Source of the DNA: Lates calcarifer
Taxonomy: Eukaryota > Chordata > Actinopteri > Centropomidae
Assembly: GCF_001640805.2 (NCBI RefSeq)
Contig: NC_066849.1
Location: 25,852,250-25,916,249, forward strand
Length of the DNA: 64,000 nucleotides
Direction: 5' to 3'
Shown: positions 14,401-33,820 of the stretch, one piece after another
Position numbering within the stretch: position 1 is the first letter of the stretch
Layout: the number at the start of each line of letters is the position of its first letter
The notes under the pieces: generated by a model
The model's database searches: none
The model's input: only the letters and a program-made list of their open reading frames with translations
What the model was told of the DNA's origin: nothing
Made by a program: the position numbers and the translations under genes

Positions 14401-17047
14401 TAGAAAACTTTGAACAGTAAAGAAATTAACAAATCCATTGAATAAACTAAGTACATTAAACTTGAATTAAGTGGAAATGGGTCAAATTTGTACAAAATCC
14501 ACTATATGAAGTATTAATTTATTGCAGTTTTTGATATATTTTTAAGTATTTACTATTAACACTACTGATAATATCGACTAAACTAAAAACTAATATCAAC
14601 TTAAAAAGCTGTGGTTCCTGTCTGAGTTGCTCTTGACAGAATAAAGTATGGATCCTTGTCCTATTGTCACCATAATGATGACGTAACTTCCAAACCCACA
14701 AAGACACAACAATGAACAAAGCCATAAAAGTAATAGGATAGCAAACATCCTTGACAACGTCATCATTCCAGTAATCTCTGCATTAATACAAGTAAAGCTA
14801 GTTCTGCAGAGCTGACACTTCTCTCTGCCCTTTGTTCAGGAGTTTTGTTCAGGTTATGATCCATTAGGTGAGGACCACAATCACTGTGCTGTGTCTGAAA
14901 CATGATGAATGTTTCACACCAGAAAAGTAGCATGATGGCAAACACTCACTACACACTGATCAGCAGGTAACACCCACCTAAACATTGTTACAGACCTACT
15001 ACTGAAAAACTATGCAAGATAAACTTAAAGTATACTCAGATGTGCAAAGTCATGTAAGAATAAAGTGTTGTTATAGTATCTGTACAGTATCTGTCATCAG
15101 TAAACTTCACACCATATCCAGCTCTGATCACACAATACCACATTAAACAACTACAGGATATGAGTGATTAAAAAGTGCCGCACCTCTGTACATGTCCTGT
15201 TAACTCTGCAGCTAACAAGCAATATCAACTGTACTTTGTACTCTGTGTGCTGGCAGACAAAAGAGAGAGTGAATATCTTTGAAGAGATTTCAACGTGATA
15301 AGACATCTACCGTATTATCTCTTATTTTAGACTTGAAGGATGTAGGAGGTGTGGCTAAGAGCTCTTTTTAACTGAATGCTAAAAGCTAGCAAAACTGGCT
15401 TTTGAGATTTTGGTTTCTGGAATCTGAGTACTTCTTAAACCACTGTCAGGCTGATTACTGAGGAAGTATCATGGTAAAATTCATGTCCTCTAAAAACTGC
15501 CTCTGGCCCAACTTCCTGGTGTCAGGTGGCTAATGTGTAACCTGATAAATGTATCTGTAGGCTCAGTGGAAGGGCGTGTTTGAGACAACAAGAGAAGGAA
15601 ATAATTTCGTTTTTCCCCTTCTGAAATAATGAAAAGTTTATTTCGCAGTAAGACAATTTCAATGTAATTTAGGAAGCTAAAGTAAATAATTTTACCACAC
15701 CGCAAACAGAAGAGGAGAAAAGACAGGTAAGACAACGTTTAGGGGGAAAATGAAGATTTAACACAATGCAAAGTTATTCTAAGGGGGAAATTAAATCACA
15801 ATATTTTAGACAGGTTTTTATTTTATTTATGAAAGCAAAAAACACAAAAAGTGAATTTAACTGCTTTTACATATCCAGACCACATTGGACCAGGTCTAAA
15901 ACCAATATAACTAAATTTGTCAGATCTGGACTAGATTAACCCAGAGAAGCTAAAGAGTGATTAAAACACAATTTCAGATTTGTGATTTATAGATGTTTAT
16001 TTATTTTTCAAGTCTACGTATACATGGTTTTAGATCTAGACCTGGTCCAATGTGATCTGGATGGGAATGTTTTGCAGTGTTTTAAACAGAGTTTACGCTC
16101 TCGCCGTTAATCTCGTTCAGATTTGACAAATCTAAGTAGTGGTTTGATGGTCTGATGGGGTCTGATTGAGAAGAAAAGGGATTACACTTTTTTGTGTTTT
16201 CACACAGAACATTTCACAAATCTGAATTGTGTTTTAATCACTCTTTAGCTTCTCTGGGTTAATCTAGTCCATATTTGACTAGTCTACTTCTAGTGGTGTT
16301 TGAACTAGACCTGGTTTGCTGAGGCCTGGTTGTGGGGGGGGGTGAAACTGCACTTTTTAAGGTTTTCACAAATGGAATTAAGCTTTTATAAATCTGAAAT
16401 TGTGTTTTAAACAGTCTTTAACACCTCTGGGTTAACCCAGTCCAGATTTGACGAGGCTAACTATAGTGGTTTTTGAACTAGACCTGGTCTGATGAGGCCT
16501 GGTTTGGGGGGGGAAATGAGTGAAATCGCCATTTTGTCTGTTTTCAGTGACAGAATCAAAGTTTCACAAACCTGAAACAGTGTTTTAAACAGTTACTGGA
16601 GTCTACCTGTAAATCTAATCCAGATCTGGCAAGCCTAACTATGATGGTTTTGGGGTCTGGACCTGGTCTGTTGTGGACCAGTTTGGAACACCTAACTTTC
16701 CCCTTAAATGCCGACTCACAAGCTAACTTCAGAGCTGTGGATGCAGGAGTGATACACCGGGTTTTTGCACCTGGAACAGGTATAAACAGGTTATAAACAA
16801 ACGGATACGCTAATACAAACCACGACCAAAGAGTCGTTAAGCTGTTCAGAGCAGCGGTAAAAGTAAATCTTCGTGAATGTGCCTGTGAACAACAAGTGCA
16901 CACCGTGTAAGAACAGATACTGGCTGAGATCTGAGTGAGTAATATTACCTGTCCGGTGATGCCGGTGATAACAGCCACCTTTCTCTCCTTCTTTGGCGCT
17001 CCGTTCAGCGCGGAGCTAACGTTAGCAGGCTCGGAGCACTGGGCCAT
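2786..17047 (-). CDS. gmds: GDP-mannose 4,6-dehydratase (5' part, 4 exons)
   Basis: Cytosolic NADP-dependent enzyme that converts GDP-mannose to GDP-4-keto-6-deoxymannose, the first step of de novo GDP-fucose synthesis. Minus-strand coding exons are 16949-17047, 5799-5843, 3944-4031 and 2786-2895, all with GT/AG borders and matching phases, giving the first 114 of about 370 residues. Visible family marks: the Rossmann dinucleotide-binding start [20 protein letters not shown] (residues about 24-43, spanning the exon 1/2 join), [33 protein letters not shown] and [10 protein letters not shown], all near-identical to human GMDS. The catalytic Thr/Glu and YxxxK part lies off the left edge. The start codon is the ATG at 17047-17045, which gives the usual short divergent N-terminus (MAQCSEP...) before the Rossmann fold. 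Intron 1 is about 11 kb. No disruption is seen. The partner mylk4 lies upstream on the same strand. Confidence 0.96.
6123..6149. repeat. (CA)n microsatellite
   Basis: Uninterrupted AC dinucleotide run of about 13 units. Confidence 0.97.
8440..8484. repeat. (CA)n microsatellite
   Basis: Uninterrupted AC run of about 22 units, directly after a GC-rich stretch. Confidence 0.97.
10085..10370 (+). repeat. SINE-like composite fragment
   Basis: At 10090 the sequence 'tgtggctcaggaggtagagc' matches the tRNA-like head of the SINE at 35350-35542, but the B-box part is lost. It is followed by 'acttggcgacagtggcaagg' and 'aaaacttccttttagaggc', a motif seen in many fish repeats, and by 'aaaagcgctgtatgaatggg', which resembles a SINE tail. 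The parts suggest a mosaic of decayed elements. Confidence 0.55.
10421..10565 (+). repeat. 'ATTAGTTGCAGC' family repeat, fragment
   Basis: 'gcaattagcaattattttcat', 'gatcattttctgaattaatc' and 'cgttttgtcccaccaacaat' followed by 'ccaaaaccca' match, with divergence, the copy at 13525-13735. This is a frequent dispersed repeat in teleosts. Confidence 0.55.
13525..13735 (+). repeat. 'ATTAGTTGCAGC' family repeat
   Basis: Contains 'gaagctgcaactaacaatta', 'aaggtgatgtcttcaaatgt', 'cttgttttgtccaacttaaa' and 'gaagccggaaccagggaatg' in the order usual for this teleost repeat. Other fragments are at 10421, 26690 and 45575-46160. Confidence 0.6.
15870..16680. repeat. tandem array with an inverted unit in gmds intron 1
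   Basis: Four imperfect direct units start near 16107, 16259, 16432 and 16610 (steps of about 152, 173 and 178 bp). Each begins like 'ttaatctagtccagatttga', continues with a 'ctagacctggtctgatgagg' block and ends in 'tctgaaattgtgttttaa'. The stretch 15875-15985 is the reverse complement of the unit around 16210-16335 (for example 'ctagattaacccagagaagc' against 'gcttctctgggttaatctag'). The array sits less than 300 bp from gmds exon 1. Confidence 0.85.
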
Positions 17048-17240
17048 CTCGGACCGGCTGGATGTTTACAGTCTGCTGGCACACGAAGCGACAGAACCGA
17101 CATAAACCGTCTGTGTGTTTACAGTATGAGAGCAACGACGAGAGTCTCCTCAGCATCCAAAAACTACACACCGCTGCAAAGTGCAAGACGTAGCAGGAAG
17201 CGGCGGCGAAATCAGCCAATGGGAAAAGAGCAAGTAGAGG
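17048..17240 (-). promoter_or_regulatory. gmds: gmds promoter and 5' untranslated region
   Basis: The stretch upstream of the gmds ATG is locally rich in CpG (cgacgacgag, gcggcggcgaaa, gaagcgacagaaccgac), unlike the AT-rich surroundings. A CCAAT box reads 'agccaatggg' on the plus strand at about 17213-17222, that is ATTGG in gene direction, about 170 bp before the start codon. No TATA box is seen, as expected for a housekeeping enzyme. Confidence 0.6.
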
Positions 17241-20200
17241 CAGCAGAGGAGATTCAAATAAAGAGGGCTGAGTGTCTGAAAGCGCTGCACGACTGTAACA
17301 CAGCGACGCCTGTAGGACGGAGGGAGAAGTGCATCTCTCAGTTATTTCTCACCGCCAGTGTGCTAGACCATACAACACGAAATATTTGATAAATTACAGT
17401 TACAAAAACAAAAACGAGTTGAAGTAGAGTCATTTATGTTACATATGTTTAAGCAGTACATCTGTAATTAAATTAACAAACGCAAGCTCATTAATTTGTA
17501 ATGGCTGCCGTGGTTATGGTGTGTTTTAAATTATAGAAATTCTGTACCAACTAAAACTTCAGCATTCCTCAACATACTGTAATTATATATTTTTTTTGTT
17601 TGTTTGGTTTTTTTTTTTTTTTAGAGTTATTTCAAAGTTTTGCTATCGCTAGCCACAGTTAGCATTAATAGCTGTTTTCTTACCCGTCTAGAAGAAATGT
17701 TACGAGTTCGGCTTTAAACTTCATTCCTTTTGCTTTCAAATGGCAGAAAAGCAACAGCAATATTTTACTTCTGTTTCTATCAACTCTTTTCTTCTACTTA
17801 AGTTAGCTTGCTAACCAGCTAGCCCGAGCCCGCCACACGTCGTCACTTTCCCATGGCGATTAACCGAAGCTTCTAGACAATTCTAGAATGTCTGGTTTTG
17901 TAAACGTCAGGAAAGTTTGAAGCGCCTTGCACGCGACCATCACTACTACGCTGTCCCGACAAGAGACCACGTTCGACGAATGAAAAAAACTTTAAAATGG
18001 CGCCTTAGTAAATTTAGAATCATTATTTACGTCGTAGCATAATAAGGTTTCAGAAATCTGAAGACAGAGTCTATTTGTACAAAGCAGGCAGTCATAATAC
18101 TAAAACTGAACTCTGCTATTACTCTCAATTTAATTAAGTATAAGTTATTCAAATGTTATGATGTTGCTTAAGGTTTATTTCCATCAGTAAAAATGCTCAG
18201 AACACAATTGTAAAACATTACTGATTCAAAAGTTATTATTTTAGAAATATTATTTATTACAAGTTATTAAAATGATAATAGTTGAATAATATTGTATCAT
18301 AACTAAGCGACTTTAAATCTCCTCTTGGTTTAAACTGCTGAATATGACTGAAATAACTTTTAGTCTGCACTGACATCAAACAACATATTAACAAACCAAC
18401 AGTAATAGATTACCTCTTGTGCTAATAAAATACATTTTCTGCCCATTTTGACAGCTTTTTGGTTTATATTGTTAGAAATGAGCAAAGAAAAATGGCTTTT
18501 AGAGTATTTACACTTACGTATATGAAATAATAATAAGAGTGGCTATATGTATAATCTGTCTTTATCATTCATGCTATAGTAAGGAACTGTCAATGTAGTT
18601 ATGTCACCCTGGCTCCACCACTGATTTTCAAAGAGAAGAGAGTGGCAGTCTTAATGGATAAAATATACAAACTGATTGAAGGATATCTCATATTTCTGGG
18701 GTAGCGACCAAACCTTCTCCGCTCAGTCTATCTCACTCTGCACTGTGCTGAGGAATTTCAGTGAATTTACAATAACTAGAGGACATGTGGTTTATATATA
18801 GGCCAAAAGTCTGTATAGACCAGACAATAAAAGTTCATCTTTGAACATTATTTGTCAAGTTGGCAAAAAGCAGCTTATAAGAAACTGAATATTGTTGCTG
18901 TTGTGTATCAAAGTGTTCTTCCTGCTCTGAAACATTTGCATTTGAAGTGTTTGTGTTCCTCCAGGCATATTTGCTTCAGCTGTGATTCTATAAACAAAGT
19001 CAGGGGGATGTAGACGCTAAAGAGAGTTGTTTTTTTTAATTTTATTTAACTAATCCCTTTTCAAAAGCACAGCAAAAATGAAACATGACTCTCCTCTGGC
19101 TCTGGATTAAACAAAAACACATATTGTTGACATTCTGTACAACTAATAGTGTGTGAAATTATGTGTGAACCAAAACAATGGAGTGAGGAGTAACAGAGGT
19201 CACAAATGCTTCAATAACAACTGAAGAGTTCATTTCCAAAATAAGTATTCATTTCATCAGTCACTGCAGACCCAGAGTTAAACTTCAGCTTTGATCATTG
19301 ATACAGCAACATAGGGTCTGTAAGGCATCAGTCAGGGAGCAAAAGCTGTTTTATTTCCCACTCAGCTTTGGCTAGTGGGTAAATTCATGACATTACAAGT
19401 CTACATGTCTCACAAAGCCATGACCTGGGTCTCACTGAACGTTTTGAAAACCTCCAAACAGGAACAACCTCAAAAGCAAACATCTACTGACAAATCAATC
19501 TCCAGTACCAACAATGCTGTCATTTACAGAGAAGACATTGTCCACAGTGTAACATCTGTCATCACCAAACTTTGGCTTCGATGTGGTTCGTTAAACATCC
19601 TGAGAAGAAAGTGTCATTGACACAGGTGTTGGTTCCATAATGAAGGAGGTGTGCTGAGTCAGCAGTTTGTGAATATCATCTTTGTTTCCCTCCTGATAAA
19701 TCTCTCCTCTACAGATGCACGTTGTTCAGAAACTTACAGTAACTTGTTTCTAATTTTAGTAAAGATCCCAAATTTTCCAAAGATATCAAGTGAACCATGG
19801 GAAAATGTGTGTATAATGAGAAAAGGGTGTGGAAAATTTAGTAGAATTAGCTTGTGGGCAGGCCAAAATAAACACAACTTTAAGAGCAGAACTTGATATA
19901 TTGACTCTGACAGAGGAATTCATTTCAGAAGAAGATCCACGTCACTTGAGATACTGTCTTAACAGGAACAATCAAACGCTCCAAGAAGCTCCTAATCTCT
20001 TATTATTCTTGTACATTTGACCATGTATGACAACATCTGCTCCAGCTGAGAGTGTCAGTAGCCTTGTGAAAGCTCTCTCTCACTGCTTGACTTCCCGCAG
20101 AGCACAGCATGATGGGAGGTGTGATTTCATTACAGTCTAAAATAAACATCATTGCATAAAAAGAAAAAGAAGAAAAAACAAGTGCCTGGGTTCCTGAGAA

Positions 20201-23200
20201 GCACAGCAGTCTGCTCATCCACCCCGCCTGATCAAAAGAGAACAACACACAGCTCTGTTACAGCTCGGGGCTCTTCCTCTTCTCTTCTCTTGTTTGGGCA
20301 GCAGGTGTCTCACTGTGTGTTTCGAGGTATTTGACTCTGACCGTGAGTCTACTGCTGGGCAGAGAGCTCCACACATGTTGTGTGTGTGTGGGAACAGGAG
20401 GGAGTGCAGGGTTAAGTTCAACTGAAAGAGAAGGAGATGGATAGTCGCTCTCACTGAGCAGACGGCAGTTCACCCGGCTGTTACACTTTTGTCCTTCAGG
20501 AGGATCCAAGTTCATGTCCCCCTTGGCAGGCACCCGCCCCCGCTGAGGTGTCCATGAGCCAGACTGAATCCACAAACACACTGTGGAAAAGTCAGTTTTC
20601 CAAATGAGTCAGTAGTAACAGAAAGAAAAATGGCTCTCCTCCTTCTTTCTACATCTCTGTGGCTCTGTAGATATAACACCGACACACCCTGAGAAAATCA
20701 TCTGTAGGTCTGTTTGCCATCTCAGCTCCCAGCTCTGGCACAACCTGCGGGTGTTCACTGCACCCTGATGACACCGCTGTACATCTGTACTTAACTGTGC
20801 AAACACACATACAGATGAGAGACAAATTACAAAGGCAAGCAACCAACCAACAAATGGAGACGTGATCATGCAATTATAAAGCTCAGCAGGCCTAGATGAC
20901 CTCCATTTTGGATCAAGATGGCTTCAGTGTCCACGGTTCAGTCCAAGGCCAGACTGGAATATTGATCCAGGCTGGGAATCCAACATCAGCCCAGGCCAAT
21001 CTCCACATTTCCACGACAGACCACGTACTCTAACAGTTATATAAATATATTTCTTGTGTTTAATGTTTTTGCAAGAAATATATCCTTTAGTTTTAGTACT
21101 ACAAACACTACCTCAAAAAAAAAATAATATTCACATCTGGGGGTCTTTCTTTTTAATATTAATTACATGCACGTGTCTCCTGCTTTCCTATGCAACGTGA
21201 TTAAGTGTTGATGCCTTTTATTTGTTTTTAAAAGCTGCTGCATGTTTTTTCCCCACTTTAATCTAGACAGTTCATTTATAATTTTACCACTGTCCAGACA
21301 GTCCGGGCTAATCAGCTGACCATGCTACTGGGAAGTTTTCCAGTGCTCCAGATGTCCAGTGTCGGGGCCTGGTTCAGTTCCCGGCCCAACAACATTTGCT
21401 GCATGTTCTCTCCCTCCACATTTCCTGCCAGCATCTCTGCTACCACACTCTAACAAAGGCAAAATGTCAGATGGCAAAAGGAGCAGATCTTAGTAGCTTT
21501 ATGAAATATTTCTGTCCTGATCACTGTGGCCTGTTTCAGGATGGCGAGACAGCCACACAACCCAACTGTTACAGTTACGGGAGATAATGGGTGTTTCATT
21601 ATTCCACACGGATGCACCTGATAGACGCCAGTTATTTGTGTTTGCCACATGTGCATCATCTATGTACTGTACTGAGGAGGAACCGAGACACAAAGCAACA
21701 GCAGATGTTAAAAAGCAGAGAGTGACGCAGGAAGATTTATTACATCGATCTGCCTTCGCTCAGTGACGTCCATACTGTCCATACTTGAATGATGAATATC
21801 CTCGTGCCCCGTTATCCATACTCTGTATCCCATGACTGCTGAGAAGAAAGCAGAAATAAACAGATCATGGAGATTTAATTGAGATGAGGTTGTGAAATTA
21901 TTTATGTTCACTGAATGGATTTTGTTTGGAGCTGGATTTCCTCTCCTCTACTGATAACTGAAGCTCATTTTGGGACGGTAATCTGATATTTTGATGGATG
22001 TGAAAAGTTCTTCATGTAGATGGCAACACAAATTTAAAAACATGTGTGATAAAGAGGTTTCATGTGACAGTGTAAACCCTGAGCTATAGCTCGTTGTCTG
22101 GTTATTCATGGGAAAAGTTCTATTTTTCAGCAGGGAAGTTCACTGAAATGTCTGCTGCCTCAGCAAATCAAGTGACGAGAGAAATGCCCTCATTTTTCAC
22201 TCCATTTTTTTTCAGTTATCTTCTCTTTCCCAACAGCCAAAAATCCCTCAGCGTGCACAGAGAGGTGTTTATTTTTTCAGGTGAATGATACTGAGGGGAA
22301 TAAAGTTGGATCTCAGCTGTTAAATGAAGCTTGGATTCTCAGCAGCTGACTGTGTGAAGTGATGGCCAACCCGCTAGAGATTAGACATCCAACCATTAAC
22401 ACAGAGATTCAAACAGAACATCTCACGAGTCAAATCAAACCATTAAGTGTAATTAAATCATCTTCTGTCAGTGCCTCTTGTACAGTTCTCGGCTATAAGT
22501 CAGAAATGCTGCTCTCTAGTGGTTATACTGAATAATTCTCTTGTTAATGTGACAGATTGGTATGAACATAGAAATCCATGTGCATGGATCATTAAAACAT
22601 GTACGCCAGGAGATAACTCATGTGTATGGAGTTGTAAACATGGGCTAAAATGGAAAATGTGTGAATGTTGTTCAGTTAAGTACTGTATGTGCTTTGTGCT
22701 CTGTGAATCATTAAACTGTGTGATCAGGTCTGTGTCCAATGCGAGGCCAACTATAATGGCCTGTAGTTAGTTTTGCTTTCTTGAATTACAGCTGATTATA
22801 GTTAATGATACTGTGAAGGATTTTACTGACTGATAGCTTCCACAGTTTAAAAAAAATACATCAAATGCATTATTTTTACTTTGTGCTCGTGTTTAAAGCA
22901 TCATCAAGTACCATTTTATTTATTATTCAAGTATTATTTTTCTTATTTAACTGTTCATGTGCACAGATTTGAACTTCATGATCACACACACAGAAACACG
23001 CTCAATTATTTTCAAGTGTGCTTTATTTATTTCTTTATTTATATTCTACATTTATTTATGTCTCATTACACAAGAAAAACTTGAAAAAAGTATCATAAAT
23101 TCAAATAAACAATATTCAAAATCACAAAGCTTTTCCATTTCCAAACAGAAGAGCCGACAGCTGAGTGATGAATATTCATCCAACTTCCCGTCTCTTAAAG

Positions 23201-24000
23201 AACGGGACAATAAAGCACTGACTGATATTTTTCCACACTCTGCTGTCGGCTCTCCGTCAAACTCAACTGTGAATTTACACATAACAATGAGTGAAATCCT
23301 GTTTGTCTCCCCTGAAAAACAATCCCATCTTGAATAAAAGCTTTGCACTTCAAGTACAGCCTGGTGTCGAACCAGTAAATAAATGAACAATAAGAATCCA
23401 CTTCAGTCAGTAACATGAATTATTCATAGGTAGTGTTCTGTTGTGCTTTATGCCTTCATGGAAGGTGACAGGGCTACTCCAAACTGCCGAAGCAAAGGCG
23501 AGCTAGCGGCATGAATGCATACAGAAGGCAATCCAGTCTACAGTGAAAATGGAGCAGAAGAATGTGGGCTGAATATGGCACGAACCAGGAAGTATTCAGT
23601 CATTGAGATATTCTCACTTTTCAGGGGAAATGGGAAAATAAAGCTCTTCTGTGTTATATACAAAATAAATTAATGAGGTGTGACATCAACTTCAACCAAG
23701 TTCTAAATGTATTTTTAGCTTATGTTTTAGAAAGAATAAATTTTTTTAAATAAGACTTGTAAATTAAAAGAAAGAAAATTTCTGTTTCCACAAAAATATA
23801 TCATTTAAATAATAAAATTCAGTTTATACTTAGTTTAAAGTTGTTCGCTGAATCTTGGAGAAAGAGGCCAAAAAGTGCAAAGCATGCAACAAACCAGGAC
23901 AACAAGACAAATCGATCACTGGCAGTGGGAGAGTAGCAGTGTTTTTCTTTTTCATTCTTTTTCATTTTCTTTACCTCTGCAGTGACACATGTAGCAGTGA
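17241..24000. other. intergenic region between gmds and mylk4
   Basis: About 6.8 kb of AT-rich DNA without exons that I can support on either strand. It holds one 'GCTAGC' family repeat at about 17638-17835 and scattered short homopolymers (for example 17610-17622). Small open frames here are short and lack splice or homology support. Confidence 0.6.
17638..17840 (+). repeat. 'TTTTGCTATCGCTA' repeat, copy 1
   Basis: 'ttttgctatcgcta' followed by 'gttagcattaatagctgtt', 'gtctagaagaaatgtt', 'aaacttcattcctttt' and 'ttagcttgctaaccagctag' matches 58155-58320 block by block in the same orientation. A reverse copy lies at about 56840-56930. The family is not named here. Confidence 0.75.
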
Positions 24001-24015
24001 CAGTAAAGGCAGGCC

Positions 24016-24021
24016 TTTATT
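24016..24021 (-). terminator. mylk4: mylk4 polyadenylation signal (candidate)
   Basis: TTTATT on the plus strand, AATAAA in gene direction, about 400 bp after the stop codon. It is the first canonical signal downstream of the mylk4 stop. Further AATAAA motifs lie near 23025-23060. Confidence 0.4.
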
Positions 24022-24417
24022 CAGCAGCTACAGTAACTAGACACCACAGAGCTAGAGAGTCCTCTCTGAAGTCTGCTGTTCTACAGGACAGTAACCATGC
24101 TAGCAGAGAGTCTATGTCTTGACATATATCCTGTGTGCCTCACGCTATTCAGGTCGGAGCTAGGAGCTGCGGGGGCTAAGCTAACGTGAGGATGCAAGGC
24201 AGAGAGTAGTCATCCAGTAGCCATACAGGTACAGCAGCATTGGTCCAGTGTTGGGCTCCACGGCCCTACATTGTCAAAAGGCATGCTGAGGGCTTCACAG
24301 TGTTTCTGGGAGGGAAACAGACAAAAGGAAGGTTTGGTTAAGGCAGAATGAAGGCAGATGCAGAGAGACGCTCTGATTGACTAATTCATCTAGCAAGAAA
24401 ATACCTGTCTTACCTGT

Positions 24418-31261
<6,844 letters not shown>

Positions 31262-31560
31262 GGCTGATTCACAGTAGACAAATAGCAAAAACTTTCCCTT
31301 CACTAATCAAGTCCATTCACTTTCATGCAGGCTTGATGGAAACTACAACAAAGACCAGGAGAAAAGAAGTGGAGGGAGAACAGAGATCTCTCCCCCAATG
31401 CAGCACCACAGAGTTGAGTTATAAGAATAGCAGATGGCTATCCTGCAAATTAAAGTGCAGCCCCCTGTGGACGTCAGGGGCTGAGTGGCCAGTGATAAGA
31501 GCTGAGGGCTCGGGTGTGCAGCTGGGGATTGATGGGGGTTAGGGGGAGATGCTGGGGAGG
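31262..31560 (-). promoter_or_regulatory. mylk4: presumed mylk4 5' untranslated region and promoter
   Basis: The region directly upstream of the mylk4 ATG. An E-box CAGCTG is present near 31520 and 'ctattcttataa' (gene direction, near 31420) resembles a MEF2 or TATA-type element; both would fit muscle expression. These short motifs occur often by chance, so this is a weak call and the transcription start is not determined. Confidence 0.3.
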
Positions 31561-33540
31561 ATCGCTATGTGACATTTGAGACACTTCAAAAGCCCCTTCA
31601 GTCAGGTGTCAGAATCCCAAGAATCTGGGACTGAAATATGACGCTGTATAAAGTAAGACAAATAACATGTACCGCCAATAAAAAAGAACAGAGCATCTCC
31701 AAATCTGATGATGAAGAACTCATGAAAAGTTTCAGCAGGTGCAGCGGTGCACAGTTTATGGACGGATTTTATTTTCATCTTCTACAGGGAAATGTACAGT
31801 TTTCACATTGTTCCACAGTAGGAAGTGGGGTGACAGGTGCAGGTGTGAGCAAGGCCCCAAAACATTTATTAACCACTTGAACCTCGGTTAAAGACTAGTA
31901 TTTCTGAACCCTGTCAAATGCCTCTCAGTTCTCATAAGTGACTTGTTTTGACCCAGTGGATGTGTCAGCAGAACGTTGCGTAATTGTGACTAACATCCCG
32001 GGTGGAGGTCTTCAAACTGAAAACATTTCTTCACCTCAGACCCACAAGTCTTGTTTTAAGAAGAGAAACTGCTGAGTGGGATACTCTTGACGTTGTTTTT
32101 CTATCTTATTATAATTCAGCTTAACCTTTTGTATTTTTATATTGTGTCATCATTTTGGTTTATTTTTTTATTATATTGATGGTTAGATGTTGATTGCCAT
32201 AAATATTTTTTTTGTTGGTTCATTTTGACAACATCTATTGTGCTCATTTAAGATTCTAATTAATTCATAGTTTTTCATTTTCTAATGAGACTTTTCTTCC
32301 ATGAATGTTATGTTTAAAATAACTTTTTGTGAGAAGAGAAAACAGCTGAATCTGAAGAAGAAAGTTGTCACTTTAAGATTTTGCAAAGAGGAAAAAGTTT
32401 AGTAAAAGTTTGGGTTCTGTAGGGAATTTAAAAAGATTTGGTTTTATTTGGAGTCCAGTTCGGAAAGAGGCCACAAGTTTCCTAATATAGGTTCACTGTG
32501 GATGCAACGTGAGGGAGATGAAGACAACGGAAGAAAACAGGAAACAGGTGATACCACTGACACCTAAGAACTGTTGATACAAGAGGAGAAGGGGATTGTG
32601 GGAGAGGAAATTTACTGCACATGTGCTCTTGGGAGGAATTAAAGGGGGCGAGCTGACACAGATACTGTACACAGATAGGTACCGACACATAAGTTCATAT
32701 TCATTCACAAACGACTGACACTTATTGAGACGTGTCTGACTGTGCACACTGACCTCAGATTTTTCCACGTCTCAGTACAGCAGTATCTGGAGTAGGCAGG
32801 GTGGCGCCTATATCATGGCACCCATCTGTCAGCACTGGAAAAACCTGACCTATACTCTGTTCTGTCCCCAGCACTGTTCCCAGTACAGACAGCTCGTCAG
32901 CTGTCAGCTTTAACACTCGTATCCCTGGTGCCCATTTACCAGCTAAGGTGAGAATGAAAGAGGACACTGGGCGAGTGCAGACAGAGTATACAGTACATAC
33001 TATGGAAATACATGTTTCCTCAGCGAACGGACAAAGGAGATCATTGATCACACTAACCCAGTTTGTAAACATTACTGCAAAGCCTAAGCTTTCCACTGCT
33101 TGTCACACAGCACTGCAACATGTTCATTCTACAGCTGTCCAGGAATTTAAAGGGCCACCTGACCTAAAATACTGCATTCAGCGAAACAGAAACACGTCTT
33201 TCCAAATATAACAAAAAGTTACAAACCATAGTTCCATACTGCTGTTAATAGATTTATTGAAAACTAATGACATTTGCCAACCAACCGTCTCTCTCTCTGG
33301 CAAACTGAGGTCAATGGATTACTGCAAGTAAACATATCATTCTGTTTTGAAAAATGTTGCTGTGTATTTTTTTATTTTCATTTTTTTTTTTTTTTTGCAG
33401 TGCCACAGATTTCTGCTGTATTTGTACAAAAACAGCAGATATCTCAAAAGCACCAGGACGCACAGACAGCACTGAATCTTTATACTGTGTGCTTCTGATT
33501 GGTTGGTAAGCCATGTAATTAAAATATTCACTCTCGTTTT

Positions 33541-33820
33541 AGTTCTGTTTTGGTCTTTGCCAGCTCCTGCAGAAAAAATTTTTACTCTGCAGCTGATAAA
33601 TATTCTGCTGTGATCACCAGCTAGATGCTAACTTAGTCTGCTGTTTGTTCTGTGTGATTTATTTTTAGAAGCCTTTTCACTAAGGAACAAATGGCTGCTG
33701 TTGCTGAACACAAAGCTGATGAGAGCAGTGAAACTGGACCAAAACAGTAAAGTTGCAGGAAAAGTGAAACCAAAGTACAGCTGATGGAAACTGCAGAGTT
33801 GGGTGATAATTCTCTGTTGG
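33541..33820 (+). repeat. dispersed repeat family X, copy 1
   Basis: 'agttctgttttggtctttgc', 'gatgagagcagtgaaactgg' and 'accaaaacagtaaagttgca' match the copy at 39111-39300 ('tatgagagcagcgacagtga', 'accagaacaataaagttgca'). The copy at 57068-57480 shares the start with the 39.1-kb copy ('ctcctgagggaaatatctg'). Confidence 0.65.

Larger units (their letters stand above)
5844..16948 (-). other. gmds: gmds intron 1 (about 11 kb)
   Basis: Large first intron with no convincing coding exon. It holds CA microsatellites near 6123 and 8440, a SINE-like fragment at about 10085-10370, two copies of the 'ATTAGTTGCAGC' family (about 10421 and 13525) and a tandem/inverted repeat cluster at 15870-16680. The part around 12480-12900 is free of recognisable repeats and comparatively rich in mixed-base sequence, so it is a place where regulatory elements could lie. 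In other vertebrates the gmds introns are next to the foxc1/foxq1/foxf2 cluster and may hold enhancers for it; that is inference here. Confidence 0.75.

Noticed and set aside
17126..17389. Divergent plus-strand open frame at the gmds promoter (MRATTRVSSASKNYT...)
   Set aside because: It has no recognisable protein and no donor at a sensible place, and the composition follows from the CpG-rich promoter. A divergent transcript is possible but not shown.
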